DNA of 64,000 nt, from positions 1 to 64,000 of the forward strand of contig NZ_AXVR01000002.1 in the NCBI RefSeq assembly GCF_000484695.1, given 5' to 3'. The notes under the pieces were generated by a model. It was given only the letters and a program-made list of their open reading frames with translations, made no database searches and was not told the origin of the DNA. The translations under genes were made by a program, and so were the position numbers. Below are positions 27,338 through 34,034 of the stretch, piece by piece. Numbering within the stretch: the stretch's first letter is position 1; each line of letters begins with the position of its first letter. The DNA is from Salinispora cortesiana (GTDB lineage: Bacteria > Actinomycetota > Actinomycetes > Mycobacteriales > Micromonosporaceae).

Positions 27338-27574
27338 CTACGACACGGCCCGCTTCGGACCTGGCGGCGCTGGTGGGATCGCGTGCTCCCGGGCGAGCTT
27401 TCGGATGTAGGCACCACTGAAGGGCGATAGCCGCTCGACATCAGTGGGGCTGAGGCCGTCTCTCAGGGCCGCAACAACCGCCATGATGACCGCCTCTCGG
27501 GCAGTCTCGTGCGCCGCCTCGGTGCGGCGATACCGCTTCGTAGCTGCTGAAAGTTGCTCTCGGGCGTCAGTCAC
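27338..27574 (-). CDS. Small HTH-like AICE protein (78 aa)
   Basis: It starts at GTG 27574 (VTDAREQLSAATKRYRRTEA AHETAREAV). The frame is open further upstream to 28036, but that part has low-complexity non-conserved sequence. The C-terminus, LSPTDVERLSPFSGAYIRKL AREHAIPPAPPGPKR, resembles a short recognition-helix protein I recall from many Streptomyces AICEs. It is probably a DNA-binding accessory factor. The iteron-like repeats at 27591-27658 lie immediately upstream of its start and may be its binding sites. Confidence 0.7.
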   Translation of the reverse strand: MTDAREQLSAATKRYRRTEAAHETAREAVIMAVVAALRDGLSPTDVERLSPFSGAYIRKLAREHAIPPAPPGPKRAVS

Positions 27575-27590
27575 GCCCACAAGTCTACCG

Positions 27591-27658
27591 CTACCTACTT
27601 GCGCAACAGACCCTCGTATCGCTACCTTGTTGCGCAACAGAGTTACGCAACAAGGTAG
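27591..27658. repeat. Iteron-like repeats with TTGCGCAA core
   Basis: Two near-identical direct copies, CTACCTACTTGCGCAACAGA (27591-27610) and CTACCTTGTTGCGCAACAGA (27622-27641), differ at two bases and are spaced 31 bp apart. The second copy is also the left arm (CTACCTTGTTGCG) of a perfect 13-bp inverted repeat whose right arm, CGCAACAAGGTAG, is at 27646-27658. They may be an operator for the adjacent gene or part of a replication or transfer origin. Confidence 0.7.
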
Positions 27659-28034
27659 GACCGCCGGTTGGCTACCGGGGAAGGCAGCGCCTCGCGGCGC
27701 TGCGCGCCCACGAGCCGCCGCGCGCTCGTTCATTGAGAACTTCACAGCAGAAGCGCCGCGTAGATCCGTCTGCGGCATCCGGTGGCATTCACTGACCTCC
27801 GGAACCCCGCCTTGAGCCACACGGTGGCCGACCTCGGTAGATCCCGAGCGAGCGGGGCGAGCGGGCCGGATCCGGCGCGCGGCATGGACTTCTGCCTCAG
27901 ACGGCTCTGACAGGGCCGATTTAGCGGGCGGTGGTGACGCACCGCCCCCTTTTCCGATCACACCTTTCCGACCTGACCTGGCCCTACGGTCGCCCGTTGG
28001 GGTCGGGTCCGAGCTGTGAAGTGAGGGCACCGAC
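27659..28034. other. Non-coding stretch right of the iterons
   Basis: About 375 nt in which no frame has family-like sequence or a ribosome binding site until ATG 28035. It contains GC-rich runs and presumably the promoter of the rightward gene run. It could include origin functions linked to the neighbouring repeats, which is inference. Confidence 0.4.
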
Positions 28035-28220
28035 ATGGCGTCTATCGCCGATTCCTACCACTTGATGGTCTCCGACGTGGCCTGTTGGGGCGAGTGCCGC
28101 AGCTGCGGCCAGCTCGCCCCGCTTCCACCCGAGGAGCCGATGTGCCGGCGGTGCCGGCCGTCTACCTGTGTTCCCCGCCGCCGGAGCGCGGCGGGCAAGC
28201 GTCGGAGGAACCGTAAGTGA
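28035..28220 (+). CDS. Small zinc-ribbon-like protein
   Basis: This 61-aa basic protein carries CGECRSCGQLAPLPPEEPMC RRC-type cysteine pairs (CxxC, then CxxC) for one zinc ion and a basic tail (RRRSAAGKRRRNRK). It is the first gene of the rightward run and overlaps the next by 4 nt (GTGA). It probably binds nucleic acid. No family name is assigned. Confidence 0.6.
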   Translation: MASIADSYHLMVSDVACWGECRSCGQLAPLPPEEPMCRRCRPSTCVPRRRSAAGKRRRNRK

Positions 28221-28453
28221 CTGACCTGGATGCCCTTGATGGGCCGACCTCGACCGACCTGGCCGAACTCTCGGCGGAGATGCCGCTGATCGAGGCCGAG
28301 GTGCTGCTGCTGGACGCGCAGATCGCGGTGTTGCGTCTCGGCCTGACTGATGTGACCCGGCAGCAGGTACGCCGGGCGCAGCGGCAGGTGCTGCGTGAGG
28401 CCCGCGACCTGTTGGCCGTTCGTGCCCCCGGGCCGCGCCGCGATGCGGCCTAA
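28217..28453 (+). CDS. DUF6284-like AICE protein
   Basis: This 78-aa protein starts at GTG 28217. LAELSAEMPLIEAEVLLLDA QIAVLRLGLTDVTRQQVRRA follows the pattern I recall as DUF6284, a short helical family found in Streptomyces integrative elements. It probably forms a coiled coil. Function is unknown. Confidence 0.65.
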   Translation: MTDLDALDGPTSTDLAELSAEMPLIEAEVLLLDAQIAVLRLGLTDVTRQQVRRAQRQVLREARDLLAVRAPGPRRDAA

Positions 28454-28483
28454 CCCCCCTGATTTCCCTCTTTGGAGGTTTGG

Positions 28484-28627
28484 ATGCGCAAGATTCTCGG
28501 CTGGGCCGTGCTGGCCTTCGTCGCGTTTTACGTGATCAGTAATCCGGCTGACGCCGCGGGCATGGTGCGGCAGGTCGCCGCCGGTGTCGGCGAGTTCGCC
28601 TCCGCCCTTGCTGGGGGTGGCCAGTGA
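28484..28627 (+). CDS. Small single-span membrane protein (47 aa)
   Basis: ATG 28484 follows TTGGAGG at good spacing. ILGWAVLAFVAFYVISNP is one membrane helix, and the tail AAGMVRQVAAGVGEFASALA is amphipathic. Such tiny membrane proteins are common in AICE transfer operons (Spd-like). The stop is at 28625-28627. Confidence 0.65.
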   Translation: MRKILGWAVLAFVAFYVISNPADAAGMVRQVAAGVGEFASALAGGGQ

Positions 28628-28672
28628 CCACGGCAATCCCTGACATGTTATTTACCGCCGCAGCGATGGCCT

Positions 28673-29170
28673 GTGCCGGTCTTTCGACACCACGGCACGC
28701 CGCCCGTGGTTAGCGCCGCCGTCGCGATCGTGCTAGCGACCGATGGGTACCGCCGCCGTTGGATCATTCTTGTTGAGCGCACGGACGGCCACGGCTGGGC
28801 GCTGCCTGGCGGCTACGTCGAACCGGGCGAGACGGCAGCCGATGCCGCCGTGCGTGAACTGGGCGAGGCTACCGGGCTCCTGCTCTATGCCGAGGACGAG
28901 GTCACCTGGGAGGCCCTGCCGGCCCGGGTGGTGCCTGACCCCCGGTCCTCGGGTGGGGCGTGGGTAGCGACCGTGCCATCCGTGGCCCGGCTTACCGCCC
29001 GCTCTCGGGCTGACTTTCCTGCACTGACCGGGGTCGAGGGGGCGGGCCGCGCCGAGTGGATACCGGCCAACGCGTACGCCGCCCTCGCCGGTCATCTGTG
29101 CACCGCCTACTCGGGCGAGGTGATCGCCGGTCACCGCGCATTGATCGCCGACCTGCTCACCGTCCACTGA
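28673..29170 (+). CDS. NUDIX hydrolase
   Basis: This 165-aa protein has the Nudix region [26 protein letters not shown]. The box is slightly changed: the REUxEExGU stretch reads RELGEATGL, so one of the metal-binding Glu residues is Ala. This may alter or abolish pyrophosphohydrolase activity. Start GTG 28673 lacks a clear ribosome binding site. It is the second Nudix protein of the element and is not closely similar to the one at 25708. Confidence 0.75.
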   Translation: MPVFRHHGTPPVVSAAVAIVLATDGYRRRWIILVERTDGHGWALPGGYVEPGETAADAAVRELGEATGLLLYAEDEVTWEALPARVVPDPRSSGGAWVATVPSVARLTARSRADFPALTGVEGAGRAEWIPANAYAALAGHLCTAYSGEVIAGHRALIADLLTVH

Positions 29171-29191
29171 CTGACCAGGAAGGAGCTTTTG

Positions 29192-29512
29192 ATGACTGTT
29201 ACGACGTACATGCCGGGTGAGGTTGTCGATATCACCGTTGAGGGTGCTCGGGTGGTGGCCTTCAATGCCGCGTACCTGACTGTCGTCTTGCCGCAAGGCG
29301 ATGCCGTGGCGTTGGAGTGCGGATCGACGGGGTTGACCGTGAACCGGGTGGCCCCGGCCGAATGGCCGCCGCGTCCCGGTGACCTGTGGCGGGACCGCTG
29401 CGGCGTTCCGTGGTTCGCCTTCGACGCCGCCGACTACGACCACACCGGGCAGGAGAAAGTCCTGCTGTGCAGCCCGGATGCGTACGGACGCGGTAGCCAG
29501 GTTCATCCCTAG
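29192..29512 (+). CDS. AICE protein of unknown function (106 aa)
   Basis: ATG 29192 is preceded by AAGGAGC; TTG 29189 is an alternative. The first half is beta-rich (VVDITVEGARVVAFNAAYLT VVLP) like an SH3-type barrel, and the second half has WPPRPGDLWRDRCGVPWFAF. No family is recognised. It is in the transfer gene run and is probably cotranscribed. Confidence 0.6.
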   Translation: MTVTTYMPGEVVDITVEGARVVAFNAAYLTVVLPQGDAVALECGSTGLTVNRVAPAEWPPRPGDLWRDRCGVPWFAFDAADYDHTGQEKVLLCSPDAYGRGSQVHP

Positions 29513-29610
29513 CTGGTTGCCCGGGACCTCGGCCCGCTGACTCTGGTGCATCGGGAGGCCGGCTACCTGAAGCCGGCAGATGACCCCTGTTCTGACCTGT
29601 TGGAGGTCTT

Positions 29611-29955
29611 GTGAGTGACCGTAAGAGTCGACGGGCTGTGATGGCCGCGCTGCTGCTGTTGGCTAACCCGTCCCACATCTACGTTCATACCGAGGGTGTC
29701 GCGTTGTCGGTCAAGTTCGACAGCGTCGCCGATCTGAAGTCATGGCTGAACCTCGCCGGCCTGCTCGAACCGGACTTGCTGATGAGTGAGCGGCAGGGCA
29801 CCAGCGACGATGGCCGCCCCTACCTGGCGGTTCACGCCTACCCGCAGTGGCATGGCTGGGAGTTCTACGCCTCGGCCAGGGAGTTCACCGACGGCCGTGG
29901 GGACCTCGACACGCAGACCGCTGGCGGGCTCGCCGCCCTGGCGGTGACCGGATGA
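29611..29955 (+). CDS. AICE protein of unknown function (114 aa)
   Basis: The GTG 29611 start follows TGGAGG. A helical head (RRAVMAALLLLANPSHIYVH) is followed by VKFDSVADLKSWLNLAGL and YLAVHAYPQWHGWEFYASA, which look like a small alpha/beta fold. It overlaps the next gene by 4 nt. Function is unknown. Confidence 0.6.
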   Translation: MSDRKSRRAVMAALLLLANPSHIYVHTEGVALSVKFDSVADLKSWLNLAGLLEPDLLMSERQGTSDDGRPYLAVHAYPQWHGWEFYASAREFTDGRGDLDTQTAGGLAALAVTG

Positions 29956-30755
29956 CCGCCCCCACGCTGTCCGCATACCCGAAACAGGTAGAAGACCTGG
30001 TGCCCGCCGCCCGGGATCTGGCCGCGCAGCTCGGTACGGTCCCGTCTCGCAACCGCATCAAAAAGGAGCTGCACGTAGGCGGGCCGAAAGCCGACGCGAT
30101 CCTCGCCGAGCTGACCCGTACCCCATTGCCCGCCCCGCCGGTCGACAACGGCCCCGCACCTGAACCTGCCGCTGAACAGACGGCGGGCCCGGTCGAACCC
30201 ACCCCGCCGGCCCCAACCGAGCCCGGACCGGTGGTGGACCCGCCGCCAGTCGCCGACGACGCCCCGCCGGCCGTCGACCCGCAGCCCACACCCGCCGAAG
30301 ACCCGGGCACCAACATCACCAGCTCGCCGGCCCGTCCGGCGGTGGTGTGGCCGGTGGTGCTGCTGGCGCTGCCGGCGTTCGTGGCGGTCTGGTCCGGGTG
30401 GGTCGGACTCGGCGGACTCACCGGGTTCGGCGTGGTCCACCCGCTACCGGGCATCTGGGACTCACTGTCCCTGGACACCGCGATCACCCTGCCGATCGGG
30501 GTGGAGACCTACGGCGCGTACGCGCTCTACGTGTGGCTGTCCGGCCGGGTGCCCGCGCGGGCACGCCGTTTCGCCAAATGGTCGGCGATCGCGTCCCTGC
30601 TCGTCGGCGCGCTCGGCCAGGTCGCCTACCACCTTCTCGTGGCCGCCGGAGTCACCGTCGCCCCGTGGTGGATCACCACTCTCGTGTCGTGCCTGCCCGT
30701 CGCGGTGCTCGGCATGGGCGCGGCCCTCGCCCACCTCGTTCGATCACACAACTGA
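29952..30755 (+). CDS. DUF2637-like membrane protein with HTH-like head
   Basis: This 267-aa protein starts at ATG 29952, overlapping the previous stop. Residues about 10-55 form an HTH-like element (AAQLGTVPSRNRIKKELHVG GPKADAILAEL), about 60-120 are a Pro-rich linker, and about 125-265 contain four membrane helices (VVWPVVLLALPAFVAVWSGW; YALYVWLSG; IASLLVGALGQVAYHLLVAA; LVSCLPVAVLGMGAALAHLV). Related proteins are standard in Streptomyces AICEs and are thought to act in intramycelial spread. That role is inferred from position only. Confidence 0.75.
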   Translation: MTAPTLSAYPKQVEDLVPAARDLAAQLGTVPSRNRIKKELHVGGPKADAILAELTRTPLPAPPVDNGPAPEPAAEQTAGPVEPTPPAPTEPGPVVDPPPVADDAPPAVDPQPTPAEDPGTNITSSPARPAVVWPVVLLALPAFVAVWSGWVGLGGLTGFGVVHPLPGIWDSLSLDTAITLPIGVETYGAYALYVWLSGRVPARARRFAKWSAIASLLVGALGQVAYHLLVAAGVTVAPWWITTLVSCLPVAVLGMGAALAHLVRSHN

Positions 30756-30776
30756 CGCCGAGAAGGGGAGTTGACG

Positions 30777-30935
30777 ATGCGTTCTTGGCACGTCTTTACC
30801 GCCGCCGCCCTGGCCAATGTGGTGCTGATGGTGGCCGCCGACACGGCAAGCCGTGTGCTGCACGCGGTTTCCGCGATCGCGTTCACGGTAGCCGCTTTGG
30901 CGACCCGTTCACCCCGGTCAGGCCGGGGTTCCTAG
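30777..30935 (+). CDS. Small two-helix membrane protein (52 aa)
   Basis: ATG 30777 has AAGGGGAG upstream. VFTAAALANVVLMVAAD and LHAVSAIAFTVAALAT are two short membrane helices. It is another Spd-like small protein of the transfer run, followed by a 90-nt gap before the GGDEF gene. Confidence 0.6.
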   Translation: MRSWHVFTAAALANVVLMVAADTASRVLHAVSAIAFTVAALATRSPRSGRGS

Positions 30936-31026
30936 CCCCGCCCGGCGGCACAGCCCGTGGCCTCGAAACCTGTGCTGTGCCGCCGGTCTTCTCCCTCGGT
31001 TCGTGGAAGAACGTCAGGAGAACACC

Positions 31027-31734
31027 ATGTTCGCAGATTCTCCCGTGCAGGTCACGGCGCTGGCGGTAACCGCGCTTGGTGCCGCCGCCGCTGGGTGGCT
31101 GACCGCCCGCCGTGCCCTGGCCGCCGAGCTGGCCGCGACCCGGTACGCGGCAACTCATGACCCGCTCACCGGCATTTACAACCGCGCCGGCCTTACCGCT
31201 GCCTCCGATGCCCTGATCAGCGCTGGTCACGCCGCCGGTGGCCTGGTGGTGGTGCTGCTGGTCGACTTGGTCGGCTTCAAGGCCGTCAACGACACCTACG
31301 GCCACGATGCCGGCGACGCCGTCCTCACCACCGTCGCCGGCCGACTCGCCACCATCGCCGAACCGGCCGGGATCGCCGCCCGGCTCGGTGGAGACGAGTT
31401 CGCCGCAGTAGTGACCGCCGGCCCCAACCGCCGCCACGACGACGTGTCGCAGTGGCTCACCCAGCTACACGCCCACCTGACGATCCCGGTCAGCTACGGC
31501 GGCCAGCCGCTTCCGGTCGGGGCGACCATCGGGGCGAGCCTGGCCCGTCCCCACCTGCCTGTCGGCGCGTGGCTGACCGCCGCCGACAAGGCCATGTACG
31601 CCGCACGCGCGCACCGGACCGCCACCGCCATCACCAGTACCCCACACCCGCCGGAGAGCCGGCCCGCCGTGCGTTCCCGAGACAAGGAGCGTCCCACCTC
31701 TCACCTGGCCGCGATCCGGCCCCGCATCGCCTGA
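31027..31734 (+). CDS. GGDEF-domain protein (diguanylate cyclase-like)
   Basis: In this 235-aa protein AGGAG lies 6 nt before ATG 31027. An N-terminal membrane helix (VTALAVTALGAAAAGWL) anchors a full GGDEF domain: HDPLTGIYNRAGL, LLVDLVGFKAVNDTYGHDAG and ARLGGDEFAAVV (intact GGDEF at about residue 118). It should join two nucleoside triphosphates into a cyclic dinucleotide, normally c-di-GMP. The next gene, 17 nt away, resembles a two-helix Pycsar effector, so the pair may be a signal-effector defence unit instead of general c-di-GMP metabolism. Confidence 0.88.
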   Translation: MFADSPVQVTALAVTALGAAAAGWLTARRALAAELAATRYAATHDPLTGIYNRAGLTAASDALISAGHAAGGLVVVLLVDLVGFKAVNDTYGHDAGDAVLTTVAGRLATIAEPAGIAARLGGDEFAAVVTAGPNRRHDDVSQWLTQLHAHLTIPVSYGGQPLPVGATIGASLARPHLPVGAWLTAADKAMYAARAHRTATAITSTPHPPESRPAVRSRDKERPTSHLAAIRPRIA

Positions 31735-31751
31735 CCTGGAGGAACAAACCC

Positions 31752-32261
31752 ATGACGATGGGGCAAGTTTCCGAGCCGGCGCAGACCGGCGTGCCGGCCG
31801 ATCCGGCCTGGTTTTTCGCCCGTGCCGAGTTCACGCGCGGCGAGTTGACGCGTGTGGACGGCAAAGCGTCGACGTTGATGGCGATCGCGGGAGCGGCGGC
31901 CACGCTCGGCGCCACCGCTCTGACCAGAGCTGACCTGCCGGCGGTGGCGTTGGCGGTCGGGGTGGCCACGGTCTTCCTGGCTGGTGTGGCTACCGCGGTG
32001 CTGGCGGTGGCGGTCCGGCCGTGTCTAGCCGGCGGCCATGCCCTGATGCACTACGCCGTTTCCACCCCCCACCAGCTACTCGCCGAGGCCGCCGATCCGG
32101 CCCGGACCACCGCCGAGCAGGAAGCCCGCTACCTGGTGTGGCTTTCGCGCCTGGCGCTGCGCAAGTACCGGCGGATCCGCCTCGCGGTCGACCTGCTGCT
32201 GACCGCGCTTGCCGGTACCGCCGGCACCGCTGTCCTCGCTGTCCTGACCCCCGGAGGTTGA
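31752..32261 (+). CDS. Two-TM Pycsar-effector-like protein (DUF5706-like)
   Basis: This 169-aa protein follows CTGGAGG at ATG 31752. ELTRVDGKASTLMAIAGAAA TLGATAL and VALAVGVATVFLAGVATAVLA are two membrane helices around the D-x-KAS motif typical of the family. The cytoplasmic loop and RLALRKYRRIRLAVDLLLTA LAG complete the domain. In Pycsar and some CBASS systems such 2TM proteins form pores when a cyclic nucleotide binds, killing the infected cell. It sits directly behind a GGDEF protein. Whether it senses that product is untested. Confidence 0.75.
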   Translation: MTMGQVSEPAQTGVPADPAWFFARAEFTRGELTRVDGKASTLMAIAGAAATLGATALTRADLPAVALAVGVATVFLAGVATAVLAVAVRPCLAGGHALMHYAVSTPHQLLAEAADPARTTAEQEARYLVWLSRLALRKYRRIRLAVDLLLTALAGTAGTAVLAVLTPGG

Positions 32262-32262
32262 C

Positions 32263-32457
32263 ATGCAGAACAGGAACAGCCCGTCTCGTAGTGGTGTGGT
32301 TGCTGCCGCGACCGTCATTGTTCCGGTGGTGGTGTTCGGGTTCGGCTATGGCCTGGCCCGTGACGCCGAGCTGACCGCCTGGATCGCTCTGGTCGCACTG
32401 ATCGCTGCTGCCGGCTACGGCATCACGCAGGCCCTGATCCGGGTCGGGCGGCGATGA
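32263..32457 (+). CDS. Small two-helix membrane protein (64 aa)
   Basis: The start is 1 nt after the previous stop. GVVAAATVIVPVVVFGFGYG and AWIALVALIAAAGYGITQAL are membrane helices, and the tail is basic. It overlaps the next gene by 4 nt (ATGA). It is probably a spread-type protein of the transfer operon. Confidence 0.6.
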   Translation: MQNRNSPSRSGVVAAATVIVPVVVFGFGYGLARDAELTAWIALVALIAAAGYGITQALIRVGRR

Positions 32458-34034
32458 CCACCACAACCACACCGCCCGCCACCGCCGAGGCAGAGCCGAC
32501 CGAACCCGACACTGTCACCGGTCCGCCCGGCGACAGCGCCACCGAGCCGGCCGACGCCGAGGCGACAGCCGTGGAAGCACCCGGAGACACTGCCGACCCG
32601 TCAACGCCGGAGGACGATCCGCCGGCCGAGGAAGGCGAGGATCCGCCGACCGGGTTCCCGGGCGGGGCAGTGTTGGCCTCGGCCGCTGACGTGATGGCCG
32701 TTGGTGGTGGCGCTCTGGTGGCCGGGGCCGGTGGCGCCGGGGTGATGCTGCTGGCCGCTGGTGGCCTCGCCGCCGCTGGTGCCGCAGCAGCCGCCCGCCG
32801 CCGGGATGAACGCCGCCGCCGGGAAGCCGGCCGGCGGGTTGGAGGCACGGCACGCGCGCCACGCCGCTCCACCGCCGGCACGCCGGGCCTAACTCGCGGC
32901 CGCAGCACCAGCCGCCGTGGTGGTGTGGGGTTCGGCCGAGACGGGGCCGGTAAAACTCGCCGCCGCCGTCGGGGCGCGGATCCGGGTCACGGTGGGGCCG
33001 GCAAGTCCAGCCGACGCCGTAGGCCGGGGTCCGGGCGCGACGGGACCGGGAAGTCAGGCCAGGGCCTGTTCGGGCGGGGGTTCGGCCGTTCGTCGCCGTT
33101 TCGGCGGTCCAGCTCGGCGAAGTCCCGCAAGTCCGGCAACACCGGCACGGGCAGTTCGAAGGGCAGGTCATGGTGGGGCAAACGCGCCGGCCGGAACCCG
33201 ACGACCAGTAACAGCGGTACCCGCAACAGCAACAGCGGCCGTCGTCGTGGGCCGCTGGCCCGGGGCCGGGCATGGCTACCGAAACTGCCCGCGATCGGGA
33301 AGCCCTGGAACAGCAGGCGCAAGGAAAGGTCCGGGTCGAGCGAGAAACGGCCACCGTCGATGGCGAGCCGATCCTGGTGGCGCGGCCTGGTATCCGGACT
33401 GCGAGTGCCGGCGGCAACCCCACCACCCGGGGCACGGACCCCGCCGACCCCGGCGCCCGGCTCTGGCCTGTCCGGTGTGGCTGCGCTGCCCCGTGGCCGT
33501 CACGCCCCCCGCCCGGCGGCGTCTGCGGTGAGCGCTGAGGACGCCGTGCGGCAGGCCCGACAGATCCGTAAAGCCCTCGCCGGAGTCAAGGACGCCGTCA
33601 AAGCGATCGAAGCCGCCGCCGCGTCTACGGCCGGCACGCAAGCACGCAACGACGGTCCGGGTCCTACCGGACCGCAACCATTGGGAGGACAAGGGATGGG
33701 CCAGTTCCCGCTACCCGCCGCCGCCGCAGAGTTCCGGTCCGCGGCGTCGCAGTACACCCCGGATGACATGTACGAGTTCGGGCTGCACCTGGCGCAAATG
33801 CCCGCCGCGATGGCCGACATCGCCGAAGGCCTCAAAACGATGGCGATCCGCACCGGCACCGAACGACCGGTCAACCCCCTCGTTGTCGAGGCCTTGGCTG
33901 CGCTTTACCACGCGCAGCGGGCCACGATCACCGCCGCCGAAACGATCGCCCCCATGTTCCGCAAAGCCCACTCGGTCGATTTGGCCCGCCGGGAGAACCC
34001 CCGTAACAACGAACAGGAGTGGAACGTCCGATGA
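32454..34034 (+). CDS. AICE transfer-associated protein with basic repeats (SpdB-like)
   Basis: In this 526-aa protein, residues 1-70 are acidic and Pro/Glu-rich, and about 75-115 form one or two hydrophobic Ala/Gly helices. About 115-340 are very basic, with repeated GxGK(S/T) units (DGAGKTRRRRRG, GGAGKSSRRRRPG, DGTGKSGQG). The C-terminal 130 residues are helical (EFGLHLAQMPAAMADIAEGL). It overlaps the traB-like gene by 4 nt. Basic, membrane-linked proteins in this place act in plasmid spread and bind DNA non-specifically in Streptomyces; that function is inferred. Long open frames on the other strand here are composition artefacts. Confidence 0.75.
   Translation: MTTTTTPPATAEAEPTEPDTVTGPPGDSATEPADAEATAVEAPGDTADPSTPEDDPPAEEGEDPPTGFPGGAVLASAADVMAVGGGALVAGAGGAGVMLLAAGGLAAAGAAAAARRRDERRRREAGRRVGGTARAPRRSTAGTPGLTRGRSTSRRGGVGFGRDGAGKTRRRRRGADPGHGGAGKSSRRRRPGSGRDGTGKSGQGLFGRGFGRSSPFRRSSSAKSRKSGNTGTGSSKGRSWWGKRAGRNPTTSNSGTRNSNSGRRRGPLARGRAWLPKLPAIGKPWNSRRKERSGSSEKRPPSMASRSWWRGLVSGLRVPAATPPPGARTPPTPAPGSGLSGVAALPRGRHAPRPAASAVSAEDAVRQARQIRKALAGVKDAVKAIEAAAASTAGTQARNDGPGPTGPQPLGGQGMGQFPLPAAAAEFRSAASQYTPDDMYEFGLHLAQMPAAMADIAEGLKTMAIRTGTERPVNPLVVEALAALYHAQRATITAAETIAPMFRKAHSVDLARRENPRNNEQEWNVR

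Noticed and set aside
30347..31069. 240-aa ORF over the DUF2637-like and small membrane genes
   Set aside because: It is an alternative frame of two genes with good starts, membrane helices and ribosome binding sites, and its own composition is Arg/Pro-rich noise.
32515..33435. 306-aa ORF on the minus strand
   Set aside because: It lies opposite the basic repeat protein of the AICE, lacks a ribosome binding site and is Pro/Arg-rich in the way GC-rich antisense frames are.
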